DNA from: Nibribacter roseus
GTDB taxonomy: Bacteria; Bacteroidota; Bacteroidia; Cytophagales; Hymenobacteraceae
DNA length: 64,000 nt
Direction: 5' to 3'
NCBI RefSeq assembly: GCF_042662225.1
Contig: NZ_JBHSYQ010000003.1
Coordinates: 1,736,001 to 1,800,000 of the forward strand
Part shown: in pieces, positions 1 through 9,200 of the stretch
Position numbering within the stretch: position 1 is the stretch's first letter
How the letters are laid out: every line of letters begins with the position of its first letter
Position numbers and translations under genes: made by a program
The notes under the pieces: model-generated
Told to the model about the DNA's origin: nothing
The model's input: the letters and a program-made list of their open reading frames with translations, nothing else
The model's database searches: none

Positions 1-1
1 G

Positions 2-226
2 GATAATGCGGTGGTACAACAGCATTGTATTGTAGCAGCTGGGGCGGTAGTGCTGGAGAATACCATTTGTGAGAGCGGCTATATTTATGCCGGAGTACCA
101 GCCAAAAAGGTTAAAGCCCTTACCCCAGAGCAGATTGCCGGCATGGCTCGCACAGCCGATAACTATGTCATGTACGCCAGCTGGTTCCAGGAAGGCGTAG
201 AGAACCAAGGTGCTTCCACCCTCTAA
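2..226 (+). CDS. gamma-carbonic anhydrase family protein, C-terminal part (cut by window edge)
   Basis: The reading frame is already open at base 2 (D-N-A-V-V) and ends at the TAA at 224-226, so only the last 74 or so codons are present. The residues show the left-handed beta-helix hexapeptide pattern (IVAAGAVVLENT) followed by YAGVPAKKVK and an amphipathic C-terminal helix, as in gamma-carbonic anhydrase, PaaY and YrdA proteins. These trimeric proteins bind metal at subunit interfaces, but the histidine ligands would lie upstream of the window except perhaps the H in QQHCIV. Carbonic anhydrase activity therefore cannot be judged. It could equally be a related acyltransferase. The next gene follows 26 bp downstream on the same strand. 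Confidence 0.8.
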   Translation, partial: DNAVVQQHCIVAAGAVVLENTICESGYIYAGVPAKKVKALTPEQIAGMARTADNYVMYASWFQEGVENQGASTL

Positions 227-252
227 GCCTGAATTTTTAAAGAGTAGCTTCT

Positions 253-594
253 ATGATTCTTGAAGTAGCCGAGTTGAATGTTCTGCCAGAAAAGCAGTCT
301 GAGTTTGAAGAAAACTTTTCAGCGGCGCAGGAAATCATCTGTTCTATGAAGGGCTACCAGTGGCACCAGCTACAGAAATGCCTGGAGGTCCAGAATAAGT
401 ACCTATTGCTGGTCAGTTGGCAAACCCTGGAAGACCACACTGTAGGCTTCAGGCAGTCTGAACAATATCAGAAGTGGAAGAAACTGCTGCATCACTTTTA
501 CCATCCGTTCCCAACGGTAGAGCATTATCAGCTGATAGCAGGTAAAAGCATAGGCTTTGTGGCGGAGCAACCTGGTCAGGAGTTCAATGCATAA
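253..594 (+). CDS. antibiotic biosynthesis monooxygenase (ABM) domain protein
   Basis: This is a 113-residue soluble protein with no signal peptide. Its start (MILEVAELNVLPEKQSEFEE) and the LLLVSWQTLEDH segment match the dimeric alpha-beta barrel ABM fold, which includes small quinol or polyketide monooxygenases and IsdG-like haem-degrading enzymes. The typical pattern is a beta strand, a helix carrying E-x-F-E, then a strand with LxxSWxTxEDH. Substrate cannot be inferred, and many Bacteroidota members are uncharacterised. It lies between the carbonic-anhydrase-like gene and a DUF2279 gene with short spacing (26 bp and 9 bp), so the three may be co-transcribed. Confidence 0.75.
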   Translation: MILEVAELNVLPEKQSEFEENFSAAQEIICSMKGYQWHQLQKCLEVQNKYLLLVSWQTLEDHTVGFRQSEQYQKWKKLLHHFYHPFPTVEHYQLIAGKSIGFVAEQPGQEFNA

Positions 595-603
595 GCCTGT
601 TTT

Positions 604-1584
604 ATGAACTTGCTGCCTGCGCCTGTTAAACTTTTTCTAGTAGTACTTTTTACTTCTGTAACTTGTCTGGGGCAGCAGTCGGTAGAGCGGTTAGCCAGTG
701 ATACAGCAAATACACATACAGAAGCACAAAATCTGGAAACAGATACAGTCCGGCTGCAGGTAAACAAAAAAAGACTCACGTCACTGATAGCGGCTGAGGG
801 CGGCTTTTATGTAGCCGGTATCACCTATCTGCAGTTTGTCTGGTACAGAGACCATGAGCGGGTACCCTTCCACTTTTACAACGATACCAAAGGCTATTTA
901 CAAATAGACAAGCTTGGGCATGTGTACGGCGCTTATATAGAAAGCTATATTGGCTACCACTGGCTCAAGAGTGCGGGAGTAAGCCGCAAAAAGGCTCTTC
1001 TCTTTGGGGGAACGTTAGGGTTGGTGCTGCAAACACCCATAGAAGTTTTTGACGGGCTCTACGAGGGGTATGGTTTTTCATGGGCTGACATGGCAGCTAA
1101 CGCAGTTGGGTCTGGTCTGGTGATAGGCAATGAGCTCTTGTTTCAGGAACAGTTAGTCAAGTACAAGTTCAGCTACTGGGAGTCTCCGTATGCCGAAATG
1201 GCGCACGGTTACCTAGGCGATAATACATTAGAGCGGGTGTTTCTGGATTATAATGGTCATACCTATTGGCTAAGCGCCCCAGTCAAAAAAATACTTCCTG
1301 CGGCTAATCCTGTGCCAGAATGGCTGAACTTGGCGGCAGGGTACAGCGCCAATGGTATGTTTGGAGAATTCAGGAACAGGCAGTACTACAGAGGCAAGGC
1401 TATTCCGGAAACACAGCGCTATCGGCAGTTCCTTCTGTCTTTAGACGTAGACTGGACCAAAATCAAAACCGATTCAAAACTTCTGAAAATTGTGTTTACA
1501 GGTATGACCTTCGTGAAGCTTCCGTTTCCGACGCTTGAGTATTCTTCAAAGGGGCAGTGGAAAGGGCATTGGCTGTATTATTAA
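604..1584 (+). CDS. DUF2279 family exported protein
   Basis: This 326-residue protein has an N-terminal hydrophobic signal (roughly residues 5-23, ending near CLGQQ). Its DUF2279-like body has GYLQIDKLGHVYGAYIES, a Gly/Ala-rich segment with EVFDGLYEGYGFSWADM, and an aromatic C-terminal half. The family, including the YfiM-like lipoproteins, is predicted to be periplasmic or outer-membrane associated, and no biochemical role is known. The conserved D-K-x-G-H and the E-x-x-D-G-x-x-x-G-F-S-x-x-D segments are present. The start is 9 bp after the preceding stop. A decayed copy of the dispersed hairpin follows at 1588-1624. Confidence 0.75.
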   Translation: MNLLPAPVKLFLVVLFTSVTCLGQQSVERLASDTANTHTEAQNLETDTVRLQVNKKRLTSLIAAEGGFYVAGITYLQFVWYRDHERVPFHFYNDTKGYLQIDKLGHVYGAYIESYIGYHWLKSAGVSRKKALLFGGTLGLVLQTPIEVFDGLYEGYGFSWADMAANAVGSGLVIGNELLFQEQLVKYKFSYWESPYAEMAHGYLGDNTLERVFLDYNGHTYWLSAPVKKILPAANPVPEWLNLAAGYSANGMFGEFRNRQYYRGKAIPETQRYRQFLLSLDVDWTKIKTDSKLLKIVFTGMTFVKLPFPTLEYSSKGQWKGHWLYY

Positions 1585-1587
1585 GAT

Positions 1588-1624
1588 GTTTTTCATCTGT
1601 TTTTGTAAAAATAGCCCTAAAACA
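1588..1624. repeat. dispersed hairpin family, degenerate copy
   Basis: A weak copy: gttttt at the left and ctaaaac at the right enclose a T-run/A-run core (tttttgtaaaaa). The inner gcctg arm is poorly conserved. It sits in the 60-bp gap between the DUF2279 gene and the next small gene. Confidence 0.4.
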
Positions 1625-1644
1625 ACTTGACCTTATTTTCTATA

Positions 1645-1929
1645 ATGGATATTACTACCTTCCAAAATAGCCTGTCAGAAAAAGCTCCTCCTGCAGATGC
1701 GTCTGTTTATCTGAAGGCCCTTTGGCATGATGCGCAGGGCAACTGGCAAAAAGCGCATGAGCTTATTCAAGACTTGCCTAGCAAAAGTGCCGCCTGGATT
1801 CACGCTTACCTTCACCGCAAAGAAGGGGACAACTGGAACGCCGATTACTGGTACACTAGCGCGGGTAAAAAAAGGCCTGCAGGTTCTCTGCAAGAAGAAT
1901 GGGAGCAACTGGTGAAGGCTTTGTTGTAG
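1645..1929 (+). CDS. conserved hypothetical protein, short tetratrico-like
   Basis: I do not recognise a named family with certainty. The ATG at 1645 gives a 94-residue cytosolic protein. A TTG 18 bp upstream is also in frame but gives no better start. The sequence is predicted helical, with the pattern A-L-W-H-D-A-x-G-x-W-x-x-A-H-x-L-I-Q, then SAAWIHAYLHRKEGD and NADYWYTSAGKK, resembling one and a half TPR-like repeats. Similar short proteins are widespread in Bacteroidota and Proteobacteria. No signal peptide or cysteines are seen. Confidence 0.65.
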   Translation: MDITTFQNSLSEKAPPADASVYLKALWHDAQGNWQKAHELIQDLPSKSAAWIHAYLHRKEGDNWNADYWYTSAGKKRPAGSLQEEWEQLVKALL

Positions 1930-2025
1930 CTTCAATTAGCTTCAATATAATTGATAATCCTTCATGTTTTTAGCCTTGCAATTCACTTAAAGCTATAGTG
2001 TGCTGAACAGGTTGTGTATGGTCCC

Positions 2026-3363
2026 TTAAGATAATAAGGCGATTTGACCCTGCTGTTTTTGGAGATTTTGATTAATGGTTTTTAGCACCTTGTTTATCTC
2101 CTGCCGGTCTTCAGGGTTCTGAATATTTGTGTCAGCATCATCTTTCACAGTGTTTATTTGGCGGGCCAGCACTTGTGTGTAGGCTTGCTGGTCTTTGTCA
2201 GCGTACAAAAGGTGGTTGAGGCACAAAAGTAGTTTGCGCATGACCATTACATCTGCTTTGCCATACGTGCGGATGGGGGTGAGAAAACGGTACAAGAGAT
2301 CTTCTAGTGGAGTTGGCCTCTTTATAATGCGTATTTGTTGGTGTTCGTCTAGCATGCAGTTGGGGGCAATACTTTGCATGCGCCTTAAAAAGAGCAAAGA
2401 CAGAAAGTCAATGGCGCTTAGGGCGGTGCCGGGGTCATTGATTCCAGGACTCAACGCTTTTACCGCCACCTCTGTAATTTGCCTCAGACCAGTTTCAAAA
2501 CTAAAAACCATTACCTCCTCCAGCGAGAAAATAAAACAGTTCTGAATAGCCGCGTGCAGGTCTTCACGGTCAGCAATGTCTTTATTCAGGCGCAGAAACG
2601 GTAAACCGGGCACAACAAATTTTCCTATTGAAATAGGTACTTCAATGAGCAGGTCTTCTTTTTTAGCTAATTTATTGAGAGTGTCCAGCTCTATCTGCCG
2701 CAAATAGCCACCTTCTTTACTGGGGAGTTCAATGAATTGTTCGGTGCTCTCAGCTTCCTTCAATATTTTGTTTTCTTCAGTATGCCTCACTTCATCTTCC
2801 AGCGCTTTGGCGGTAGCTATGTAAATACCGGTTAAAATGGTGTCTGGCTTAATGGCACGTGAAATAGAATGAATAAAATACACGAATAAGCACACAGAGG
2901 TCACCGCAAATAAAACCGCCAGCAATATGCCTAAAACAGGCACACTTGAATTTTCTTCGCCAGGCTTAAAACTCATGAGAAGAATTAGTGTGTAAAGAAT
3001 GGTGCCTATGTTCACGCCCAGAACCACCTGGTTCATTTTGTTTGAAATGAGTCCGGGTATTACCCTGGGCGAAAGGTTAGAGGTCGCCTGGCTCAGCACA
3101 ATCATGACCATGGAAAAGCTAAACACCATCAAAGTAATGGTGCCGGAGGCCACGGTAGTGAGTATAGTTCGGGCATTTTCTGGCTCTGTGTTCACCAGGA
3201 ACAGGATTTTCTTTTCTAGGTATGTGGCAAGAGGGGTGCGTTCAAAGTATAGAACAAAGAACCCCAGACCTGTGAACATTAAGGCTATGACTGAAGGCCA
3301 TAGGGCAATACTGCTGGTAATAGAAAGAGAATGCTGTAAAAGCTTTTTGTAGAGTCTGTTCAT
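2026..3363 (-). CDS. DUF2254 family membrane protein
   Basis: This is a 445-residue integral membrane protein. Hydrophobic segments lie at about 18-42, 68-92, 110-130 and 140-165, followed by a long cytosolic C-terminal half. The first half carries the family signature region (TVASGTITLMVFSFSMVMIVLSQATSNLSPRVI), typical of DUF2254. The C-terminal part holds the conserved ALSPGINDPGTALSAIDFL motif. Function is unknown, although the topology suggests a channel or sensor. It is convergent with the upstream plus-strand genes, and the neighbouring gene on the same strand is 246 bp away. Confidence 0.85.
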   Translation of the reverse strand: MNRLYKKLLQHSLSITSSIALWPSVIALMFTGLGFFVLYFERTPLATYLEKKILFLVNTEPENARTILTTVASGTITLMVFSFSMVMIVLSQATSNLSPRVIPGLISNKMNQVVLGVNIGTILYTLILLMSFKPGEENSSVPVLGILLAVLFAVTSVCLFVYFIHSISRAIKPDTILTGIYIATAKALEDEVRHTEENKILKEAESTEQFIELPSKEGGYLRQIELDTLNKLAKKEDLLIEVPISIGKFVVPGLPFLRLNKDIADREDLHAAIQNCFIFSLEEVMVFSFETGLRQITEVAVKALSPGINDPGTALSAIDFLSLLFLRRMQSIAPNCMLDEHQQIRIIKRPTPLEDLLYRFLTPIRTYGKADVMVMRKLLLCLNHLLYADKDQQAYTQVLARQINTVKDDADTNIQNPEDRQEINKVLKTINQNLQKQQGQIALLS

Positions 3364-3524
3364 AGTGTATCCTGCGTGGCTAAACGCAAGAACCCTATGT
3401 AGAGATGAGGAATTAATACTGAATTTACTCTGGTAAAAGCCCCTGATTACTCCATCACTACTTAGCAGTTTTATAGAACGGCAGAAAAGGGCCGAGGCAG
3501 AGAAAGAAGCGAGTTTGGATTAGG

Positions 3525-3560
3525 GTTTTAGAGGTGTTTTGGCCAAAACAGGTTAAAAAC
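3525..3560. repeat. dispersed hairpin family copy
   Basis: Arms gttttagag and gttaaaaac enclose a core with an internal ttttggccaaaa palindrome. It lies between two minus-strand genes, 50 bp beyond the stop of the DUF5706 gene. Confidence 0.55.
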
Positions 3561-3609
3561 GATGATCCTGCGCTTGATTTACTAGTAACACAAAAGTTCT
3601 TCTCTGAGG

Positions 3610-4200
3610 CTAAAAAACTTGGGTGTACACAAAGGAGATGGCAGAAACAATAAAGCTTACCATAAAGAAAATATAGGCAAACTTCAGGCTGGTGTATTTC
3701 TTCTGTAGCACCAGTCCCAAATGGTAATTGTCTCTGATCATACTGCTGTAAAGAGACTTTGGATCTTGCATCATGTCTGAGAAGCGTTTCTCATACTCCA
3801 ACAAGTTAATGCTGTGGTAGTCTCCGAAGAAAAGCAGATTCACATTCTTTTCTGGTATTTCATTCAGGTGCACGTCGTTCTTTTTTATACGCGGCATGGT
3901 CACCAGTATGGCCAGTACAATGGTTATAAGCGAGGTGAACAAAAACAAGATGCTGGGGATAAGCAGCTCTGGCTCCGCATCAATTTTCCGGAACAGCACC
4001 GAAAGCAAAATAGAAACAATAATGGAGTTGATCGTCAGCAGAATGTGCGCCTTGTTATCAGCCATGTCGCTGAGGCGCATTTGATTGGCTGCCGTAATCC
4101 TGAACAGAGTTTCTACGCCTCTGCCAGCCTCATTGGCTTTCTTTTTTTTCTTCTTCTTTTCTTCCGGTGCCGGTGAGTTTTCCTCAGTTGCCTCTGCCAT
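3610..4200 (-). CDS. Pycsar-effector-like transmembrane protein (DUF5706 type), stand-alone
   Basis: The protein has 196 residues: a lysine-run N-terminus (about 15-21), the conserved block ANQMRLSDMADNKAHILLTI (39-58), predicted membrane helices at about 53-70, 80-102 and 173-194, and the mid-protein FFGDYHS motif. This arrangement matches the membrane domain of Pycsar effector (PycTM/DUF5706) proteins. In Bacteroidota that domain is commonly joined to an N-terminal HD phosphohydrolase domain, which is absent here. PycTM proteins in Pycsar immunity respond to cCMP or cUMP and impair the inner membrane. No cyclase gene lies in this window, so an immune role is uncertain and a housekeeping homologue is possible. 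Confidence 0.7.
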   Translation of the reverse strand: MAEATEENSPAPEEKKKKKKKANEAGRGVETLFRITAANQMRLSDMADNKAHILLTINSIIVSILLSVLFRKIDAEPELLIPSILFLFTSLITIVLAILVTMPRIKKNDVHLNEIPEKNVNLLFFGDYHSINLLEYEKRFSDMMQDPKSLYSSMIRDNYHLGLVLQKKYTSLKFAYIFFMVSFIVSAISFVYTQVF

Positions 4201-4361
4201 GTGTAGTATATTAAAGGATGTTAGGGCTCGCTTCTTGGGGCCGAATTCTCCTCTTGAATAGGGTGCGTGATATACAAGAATAAACTATGCCTTTTGCCCT
4301 ACGCCTATACTACGTGCTGGGTTCGTTTTTAAGTTACAGTTCTGTATAGTTTTGAGAGTGA

Positions 4362-4919
4362 TTACAGTTTGCCCAACTGGCGAAGAGCCATAAAACACAG
4401 TACCACTGCGCCAGACACGCATACTTCGCCTTTCATTACCAGAGGCAATACTTCTGCCAAAGGCACGTGCACCACTTCAATGTCTTCGGTAATGTCTAAG
4501 AGCTGCTCTTGCTCTACCCGCACATTGCGGGCTAAAAACAGGTGCAGGCGGTTGGTGTCTTTGGCCGGATTGTCGTGCAGCACCGCCAGCGGTTCTAATT
4601 CTTGGGTAAGTACGGCGCCAGTTTCTTCCAGCAGCTCACGGGCGGCGGCTACCGTGGCTTCCTCCTCATTTGGGAAAAATGAACCGGCAGGCAGCTCTAA
4701 AAAAACTTTGCCCGCGGCATGCTTGTATTGCCGCACAAACAGCACCTCGTTTTCTTGGGTAACCGGAAATACCAAAGCGCCGTCTGGTCGCTCACTGATA
4801 AAGAAATCATCTACCACCTGCCCGTTAGGCAACTCTACCTCGTCTCGGCGTAAGGTGTACCACTTGTGTTTGAATGCAATAGTTGAACGAAGTAATCGCC
4901 AGGGGCGCGGAGTAGACAT
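4362..4919 (-). CDS. Nudix hydrolase, ADP-ribose pyrophosphatase-like
   Basis: This 185-residue cytosolic protein has a Nudix box at residues 79-102. It starts at G79 and continues to R94-E-L-L-E98-E99-T-G101. The upstream strands (VFPVTQENEVLFVRQYKHAAGK and ELPAGSF) are typical of the ADP-ribose and nucleoside-diphosphate-sugar pyrophosphatase group, which hydrolyse a pyrophosphate bond using Mg2+ held by the REx2EE glutamates. The first spacing of the box is one residue longer than the canonical G-x5-E-x7-R. The substrate cannot be fixed from sequence. The downstream neighbour is the DUF5706 gene on the same strand, 161 bp away. Confidence 0.85.
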   Translation of the reverse strand: MSTPRPWRLLRSTIAFKHKWYTLRRDEVELPNGQVVDDFFISERPDGALVFPVTQENEVLFVRQYKHAAGKVFLELPAGSFFPNEEEATVAAARELLEETGAVLTQELEPLAVLHDNPAKDTNRLHLFLARNVRVEQEQLLDITEDIEVVHVPLAEVLPLVMKGEVCVSGAVVLCFMALRQLGKL

Positions 4920-4946
4920 GTTGGTAAAGATAAGCTGAAATAAAAA

Positions 4947-4992
4947 TAGCCGTTTTTGGCCTTCTTTTTGAAAAGTAAGTCAAAAACGGCTA
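4947..4992. repeat. dispersed hairpin family copy with 12-bp perfect outer arms
   Basis: tagccgtttttg and caaaaacggcta pair perfectly, and the inner gcctt/aagt region is weaker. It fills the 95-bp gap between two minus-strand genes: the methyltransferase stop and the Nudix start. Confidence 0.75.
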
Positions 4993-5014
4993 CAAAAAGA
5001 AAAAATAGTGTCAC

Positions 5015-5830
5015 CTATTGGGTAAGCGTACGGTTTTTATCATTCACCTTGGCGGCTACGGCTTCTTGCCAGGCTTGCCCGGTAGCAGAAAGCAATTCAG
5101 AGTTATTCCACCGGAAATGGCTGCTCTGGCTGTTAGGGTCTGGCTCACACAAATACACCTCATGGCCCGGGCGTTGTGTTACTTTTAAGCCGCAAGAACG
5201 GAGCATAGCCTCAATGCAGGCATGATTGGGGGCCCACCAGTTGGTCACATCGCCGGCTAGTTTGTTTTCAATGAAGGCCATTTTGGGGTAGCCATTTTCC
5301 AGCATGATTTCCCGACCATGAAAATCAATATCTTCTGGTAATTTGGTCACCTCCTCGCCAGGCATGGTCAGGGTTTGGAACACCATCAGGCGCGTCACTT
5401 TCTGAGAAAGTATGTCTAGTGACAGCAGCGGGTAACGCAGATGGTAAAGTACTCCCATATACCAGATCAAGTCAAACTTTTCCTCTAAATGCGCTACATC
5501 ATACACTTGCATCTGCTTAAATTCCACCTTATCATCTAGCCCGAACTGCTTAGCTACCCACTCGGCTTGCCGCAGGTAGTGTGGGTCTACATCAATGCCT
5601 AACACAGAGGCGCCTCTTTTGGCCAGTTCAATGGTGTAGAAGCCAGCATTACAACCAATATCTAATACCCTCCACCCGCTCAGGTCCTGCGGAATGTGTT
5701 CTTTTATTTGTTCCCACTTAAAGGCCGGAAAATCGCCTAAGGTATGGTTAGGGGCGGTTTGGGTACCGTCTGGGAGGTGCAGGTTATGAAACCAGGGGCC
5801 AAGTTCGGCTATTTCCTGAGTTAAGTTCAT
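5015..5830 (-). CDS. SAM-dependent methyltransferase, TIGR04290-like
   Basis: This 271-residue class I methyltransferase carries the SAM-binding motif VLDIGCNAGF (about 55-64), an acidic loop GIDVDPHYL, and the post-motif WYMGVLYHLRYPL. The long C-terminal part with DFHGREIMLENGYPKMAF and NWWAPNHACIEAM is typical of the family annotated as TIGR04290. In my recollection those genes sit beside CgeB-like glycosyltransferases, epimerases and a Gfo/Idh oxidoreductase, which is the gene set found here at 10-22 kb. The distance (separated by the histidine kinase) means joint function is inference. The methyl acceptor is unknown. Confidence 0.75.
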   Translation of the reverse strand: MNLTQEIAELGPWFHNLHLPDGTQTAPNHTLGDFPAFKWEQIKEHIPQDLSGWRVLDIGCNAGFYTIELAKRGASVLGIDVDPHYLRQAEWVAKQFGLDDKVEFKQMQVYDVAHLEEKFDLIWYMGVLYHLRYPLLSLDILSQKVTRLMVFQTLTMPGEEVTKLPEDIDFHGREIMLENGYPKMAFIENKLAGDVTNWWAPNHACIEAMLRSCGLKVTQRPGHEVYLCEPDPNSQSSHFRWNNSELLSATGQAWQEAVAAKVNDKNRTLTQ

Positions 5831-5930
5831 GTAGGAGTGTTTGCGTTAAGAATGTGTTCGAAAGCTTCTACGCAAAACAGGATAGTAAAAGTTATATGTT
5901 TAATGAGACTTAGCTAGACTAGGGCAGACA

Positions 5931-5970
5931 CCGTTTCAGGGCTCAATTACCTAAAACAAGCCCAAAACGG
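5931..5970. repeat. dispersed hairpin family copy in a divergent spacer
   Basis: ccgttt..gggct pairs with agccc..aaacgg around a short loop. Both flanking genes read away from it, so it cannot be a terminator for either. Confidence 0.65.
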
Positions 5971-6164
5971 CAGGTGATTGCACCGTTACGTGCTCATTGC
6001 AGGCTGAAAAGAAAATGGCTGGATTCAAGGAAATACAAGCTAATAAAGGGGAATACATTAGTCTAGTATAACACTTTAATCGGAATAAATTGAATATAAG
6101 CAACAATAGTTATTGTTTGTACTTTATCATGAACTAAGTCTGATATAAAGCTGGTTGTGTGGTT

Positions 6165-6190
6165 TAGCTTTGTGCTGCTAAATAGCTTTG
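6165..6190 (+). promoter_or_regulatory. two candidate Bacteroidota -7 boxes upstream of the kinase
   Basis: TAGCTTTG occurs twice, at 6165-6172 and 6183-6190, matching the Bacteroidota TAnnTTTG consensus. It ends 65 bp before the kinase start. No convincing -33 TTTG is seen at the usual spacing, so this is a weak call. Confidence 0.3.
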
Positions 6191-6255
6191 ATTTATGATG
6201 TTGCAAGGTGAAAGTGCAAATAAATGCCTTGTTGATTAAATGTCATTGATTGCAT

Positions 6256-9200
6256 ATGGAAGAGACATGCGCTGATAGTGTATTAGATAAAGTAATGAAG
6301 TACTCTCTGGACATGATTTGCATTATAGGTGCAGATGGAAAATTTGTTCAGGTGAGTGAAGCCAGCAAAAAGATTCTTGGTTACGATAAAGAAGAATTAA
6401 TTGGCACCTCGTATTTAGAACTGGTTTTTTCGGAAGACCTGGAGAAGACAATTGCTGTAGCACAAAATATTTTGAATGGGGCACCTACAAATGACTTTGA
6501 GAACAGGTATGTGCACAAATCTGGAAAGATAGTGACCATGCTATGGTCTGCTTATTGGTCTGCTGAAGATGAGACTACATTCTGTATAGCCCGTGATGCC
6601 ACTCAATTAATTCAGGCTCAGAAAAAGGAGAAAGAGAAAGAGGCCTTTTATGAAGCTCTGGTAGAATACGGCTCTGACATGGTGGGTGTTTTAGATGAAA
6701 ATGGAAACTACATTTTCGTTGGAAGCGGAATCTCCAGAATTATGGGATATCCAAAAGAAGACTTGATTGGTGCCAATGTACTGGATCATATTCATCCTAA
6801 TGATCTTACTAGTGTTCAAGCCAAACTTGCAGAGCTTCTACAGGGAGACAGGGTTGCTGCTTCTGAGTTTAGGCACAGGGCGGCTAACGGCGAGTGGAAA
6901 TGGCTGGAAACCGTAGGCAGCAACCAATTGCACAACCCTGCAGTGCGCGGCATAGTGGTGAACTCACGTGATATTACGGCCCGGAAACAGGAGCAGTTGC
7001 TTCTGCAGCAGAAAGAGCAGTTATACAGGTGTTTATTCTCCAATAACCCAGATGCCATTCTGCTGGAAGACGTAAACGGGGTGGTGCTAGATGTAAACGA
7101 AGCTCAGCTGAAAACTTCAGATTTGCCGGCATCTGAAATGGTGAACCAGCACTTTACTTCTTTTTTGCCTGATTGTGTGGTAGATACCTGTAACCAGCAT
7201 TTTCAGCAGGCACTTTCAGGCAGAGTTGTCCAATTTGACCTTGAAGTTCCTTTCCCTACTGGTGAAAGCAAGATATATGACATCAGTAAATTTCCGGTGG
7301 TGGTGGAAGAGGAAGTTGTGGCTGTGTACAGCATTGCCAAAGACATCACGCCCATTGCCCGCGCCTATGATACAATTCAGCGACAGTCGGCCCGGCAACG
7401 AATTATTCTGGAAAGTATAACCGATGCTTTCTTCGCCTTAGACAAAAACGGATGCTTTACTTACACCAACAGTGAGTTTGAGCGGCTCATACAGGTAAAA
7501 GGCGAGGAGGTGAAAGGCAAAAGTTTCTGGTCTTATTTTTCTAAATCAGTGATGGGGCAGCACTTCCGGCAGCTTTGTGCATCTGTAAAGACAGGAGAGG
7601 CGGTGCGTTATGAGCTGTTCCATGAGCCCCTGAAGGTGTGGTTAGATGTGAAGGCCTATCCATCTGAAGAAGGATTGTCAGTATACCTGAGCGATATCAC
7701 TAAACAAAAGCAGATTGAGGAGCAAGAAGCCCTGGGTAAGAAGGTGCTGGAGCTCAATGCCGCCCCCGGTAGTACGCTGGAGGAGCTAATCAATTCCTAC
7801 CTGGTTGGTCTGGAGCAGCAACAACCAGATATGCTCACTAGCGTGCTGTACCTAGAGAACAACAGGTTGTTCAATCTAGCCTCGCCGAGTTTGCCTAAAG
7901 CGTACCTAGACGCCATTCATGGTGTGCAAATAGGGCCTAAAGTAGGGTCATGCGGCACAGCGGCTTTCCTGAAGGAAAAGGTAATTGTAAGCGACCTGGA
8001 GGTTGACCCACTGTGGGCTGAATACAAAGACGCTGCCTTGCAAGCTGGCTTAAGGTCATGCTGGTCACTCCCTATTATAGGTTCTAACCAGAAGGTGTTG
8101 GGCACATTTGCCGTTTACCATCAAGAGGCTCGTGAGCCATCTACTGAAGAATTTGAGGTCATAGATAAAGCAAAAAACCTGCTGCAGCTAATCATTGAAA
8201 ACAAGATGACAGAGGCTGCCCTCAAGTTGAGTAATGAGCGGTATAACTTAGCTACTTCAGCCACTAGTGAGGCAATCTATGATTTTGATGTGGTACATCA
8301 TACTATTCACTGGGGAGAAGGGTTTGAAACAATGTTTGGGTTTTCCCGGGCAGACCTGAGCAATACGTCAGAAAGCTGGATTGATAATATTCACCCTGAT
8401 GATCAAGCCAGAGTAGTGGCTTCCTTTGAGAGGGCTTTGCTAAATCCGGAGGTAAACAATTGGCAAGAGGATTATAGATTCTTTTCGGCAGACGGCCAAA
8501 TAATACAAATTAGCGACCGCGCCCGTATTCTGCGCAACAAGAAACTAAAGCCGATTAGGGTTATTGGTTCTATGCAAGATATATCGGCCCGCAAGCAGTA
8601 TGAGATTGAGCGTGAAAACTTGATTGAAGAGCTACAGGGTAGAAACAATTCGCTGCAGCAGTTTACCCACATTGTCTCGCATAACTTAAGGGCACCCGTG
8701 GCTAATATTTTGGGGCTAACAGATATGTTCAAGAGCCCCAACCTTGATGAGCAAATTAAATTAGCCGTTAATGAGAAGATGCGGGTAGCCGCTCAGAACT
8801 TAGATACCGTCATCAGAGACTTGAACCAAATTCTTTCTATTAGAGGCAGCATTGGGGGAATCAAAGAACAGCTAGTGTTTACGGAGAAGGTGGAGGAGGT
8901 GCTAGAACCTATGCATCTGGAGTTAACACGCCACCAAGTGAATATTCAAACGGATTTCAAAGCAGCCCCTTCAGTGTTTACGGTAGGCAGCTATTTGTAC
9001 AGCATCTTGTATAACCTGATTACCAACGCCATCAAATACCGGAAGCCAGGGCAAGAGACAGAGATACATATATCTACCCGCACCGAGGGAGACTATGTGG
9101 TACTCACGGTAAAAGATTACGGGCTTGGGTTTGACGTAGAAAAGCAGAAGAAAAAGCTCTTTGGCCTGTACAACCGTTTCCATAGTCATATAGAGGGCCG

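Larger units (their letters stand above)
5831..6255. other. divergent intergenic region of 425 bp
   Basis: This spacer lies between the divergently transcribed methyltransferase and histidine kinase genes. It contains one hairpin-family copy (5931-5970), an AT-rich stretch from about 6050, and two TAGCTTTG boxes (6165-6172 and 6183-6190). No small ORF or RNA gene was recognised. Confidence 0.6.
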
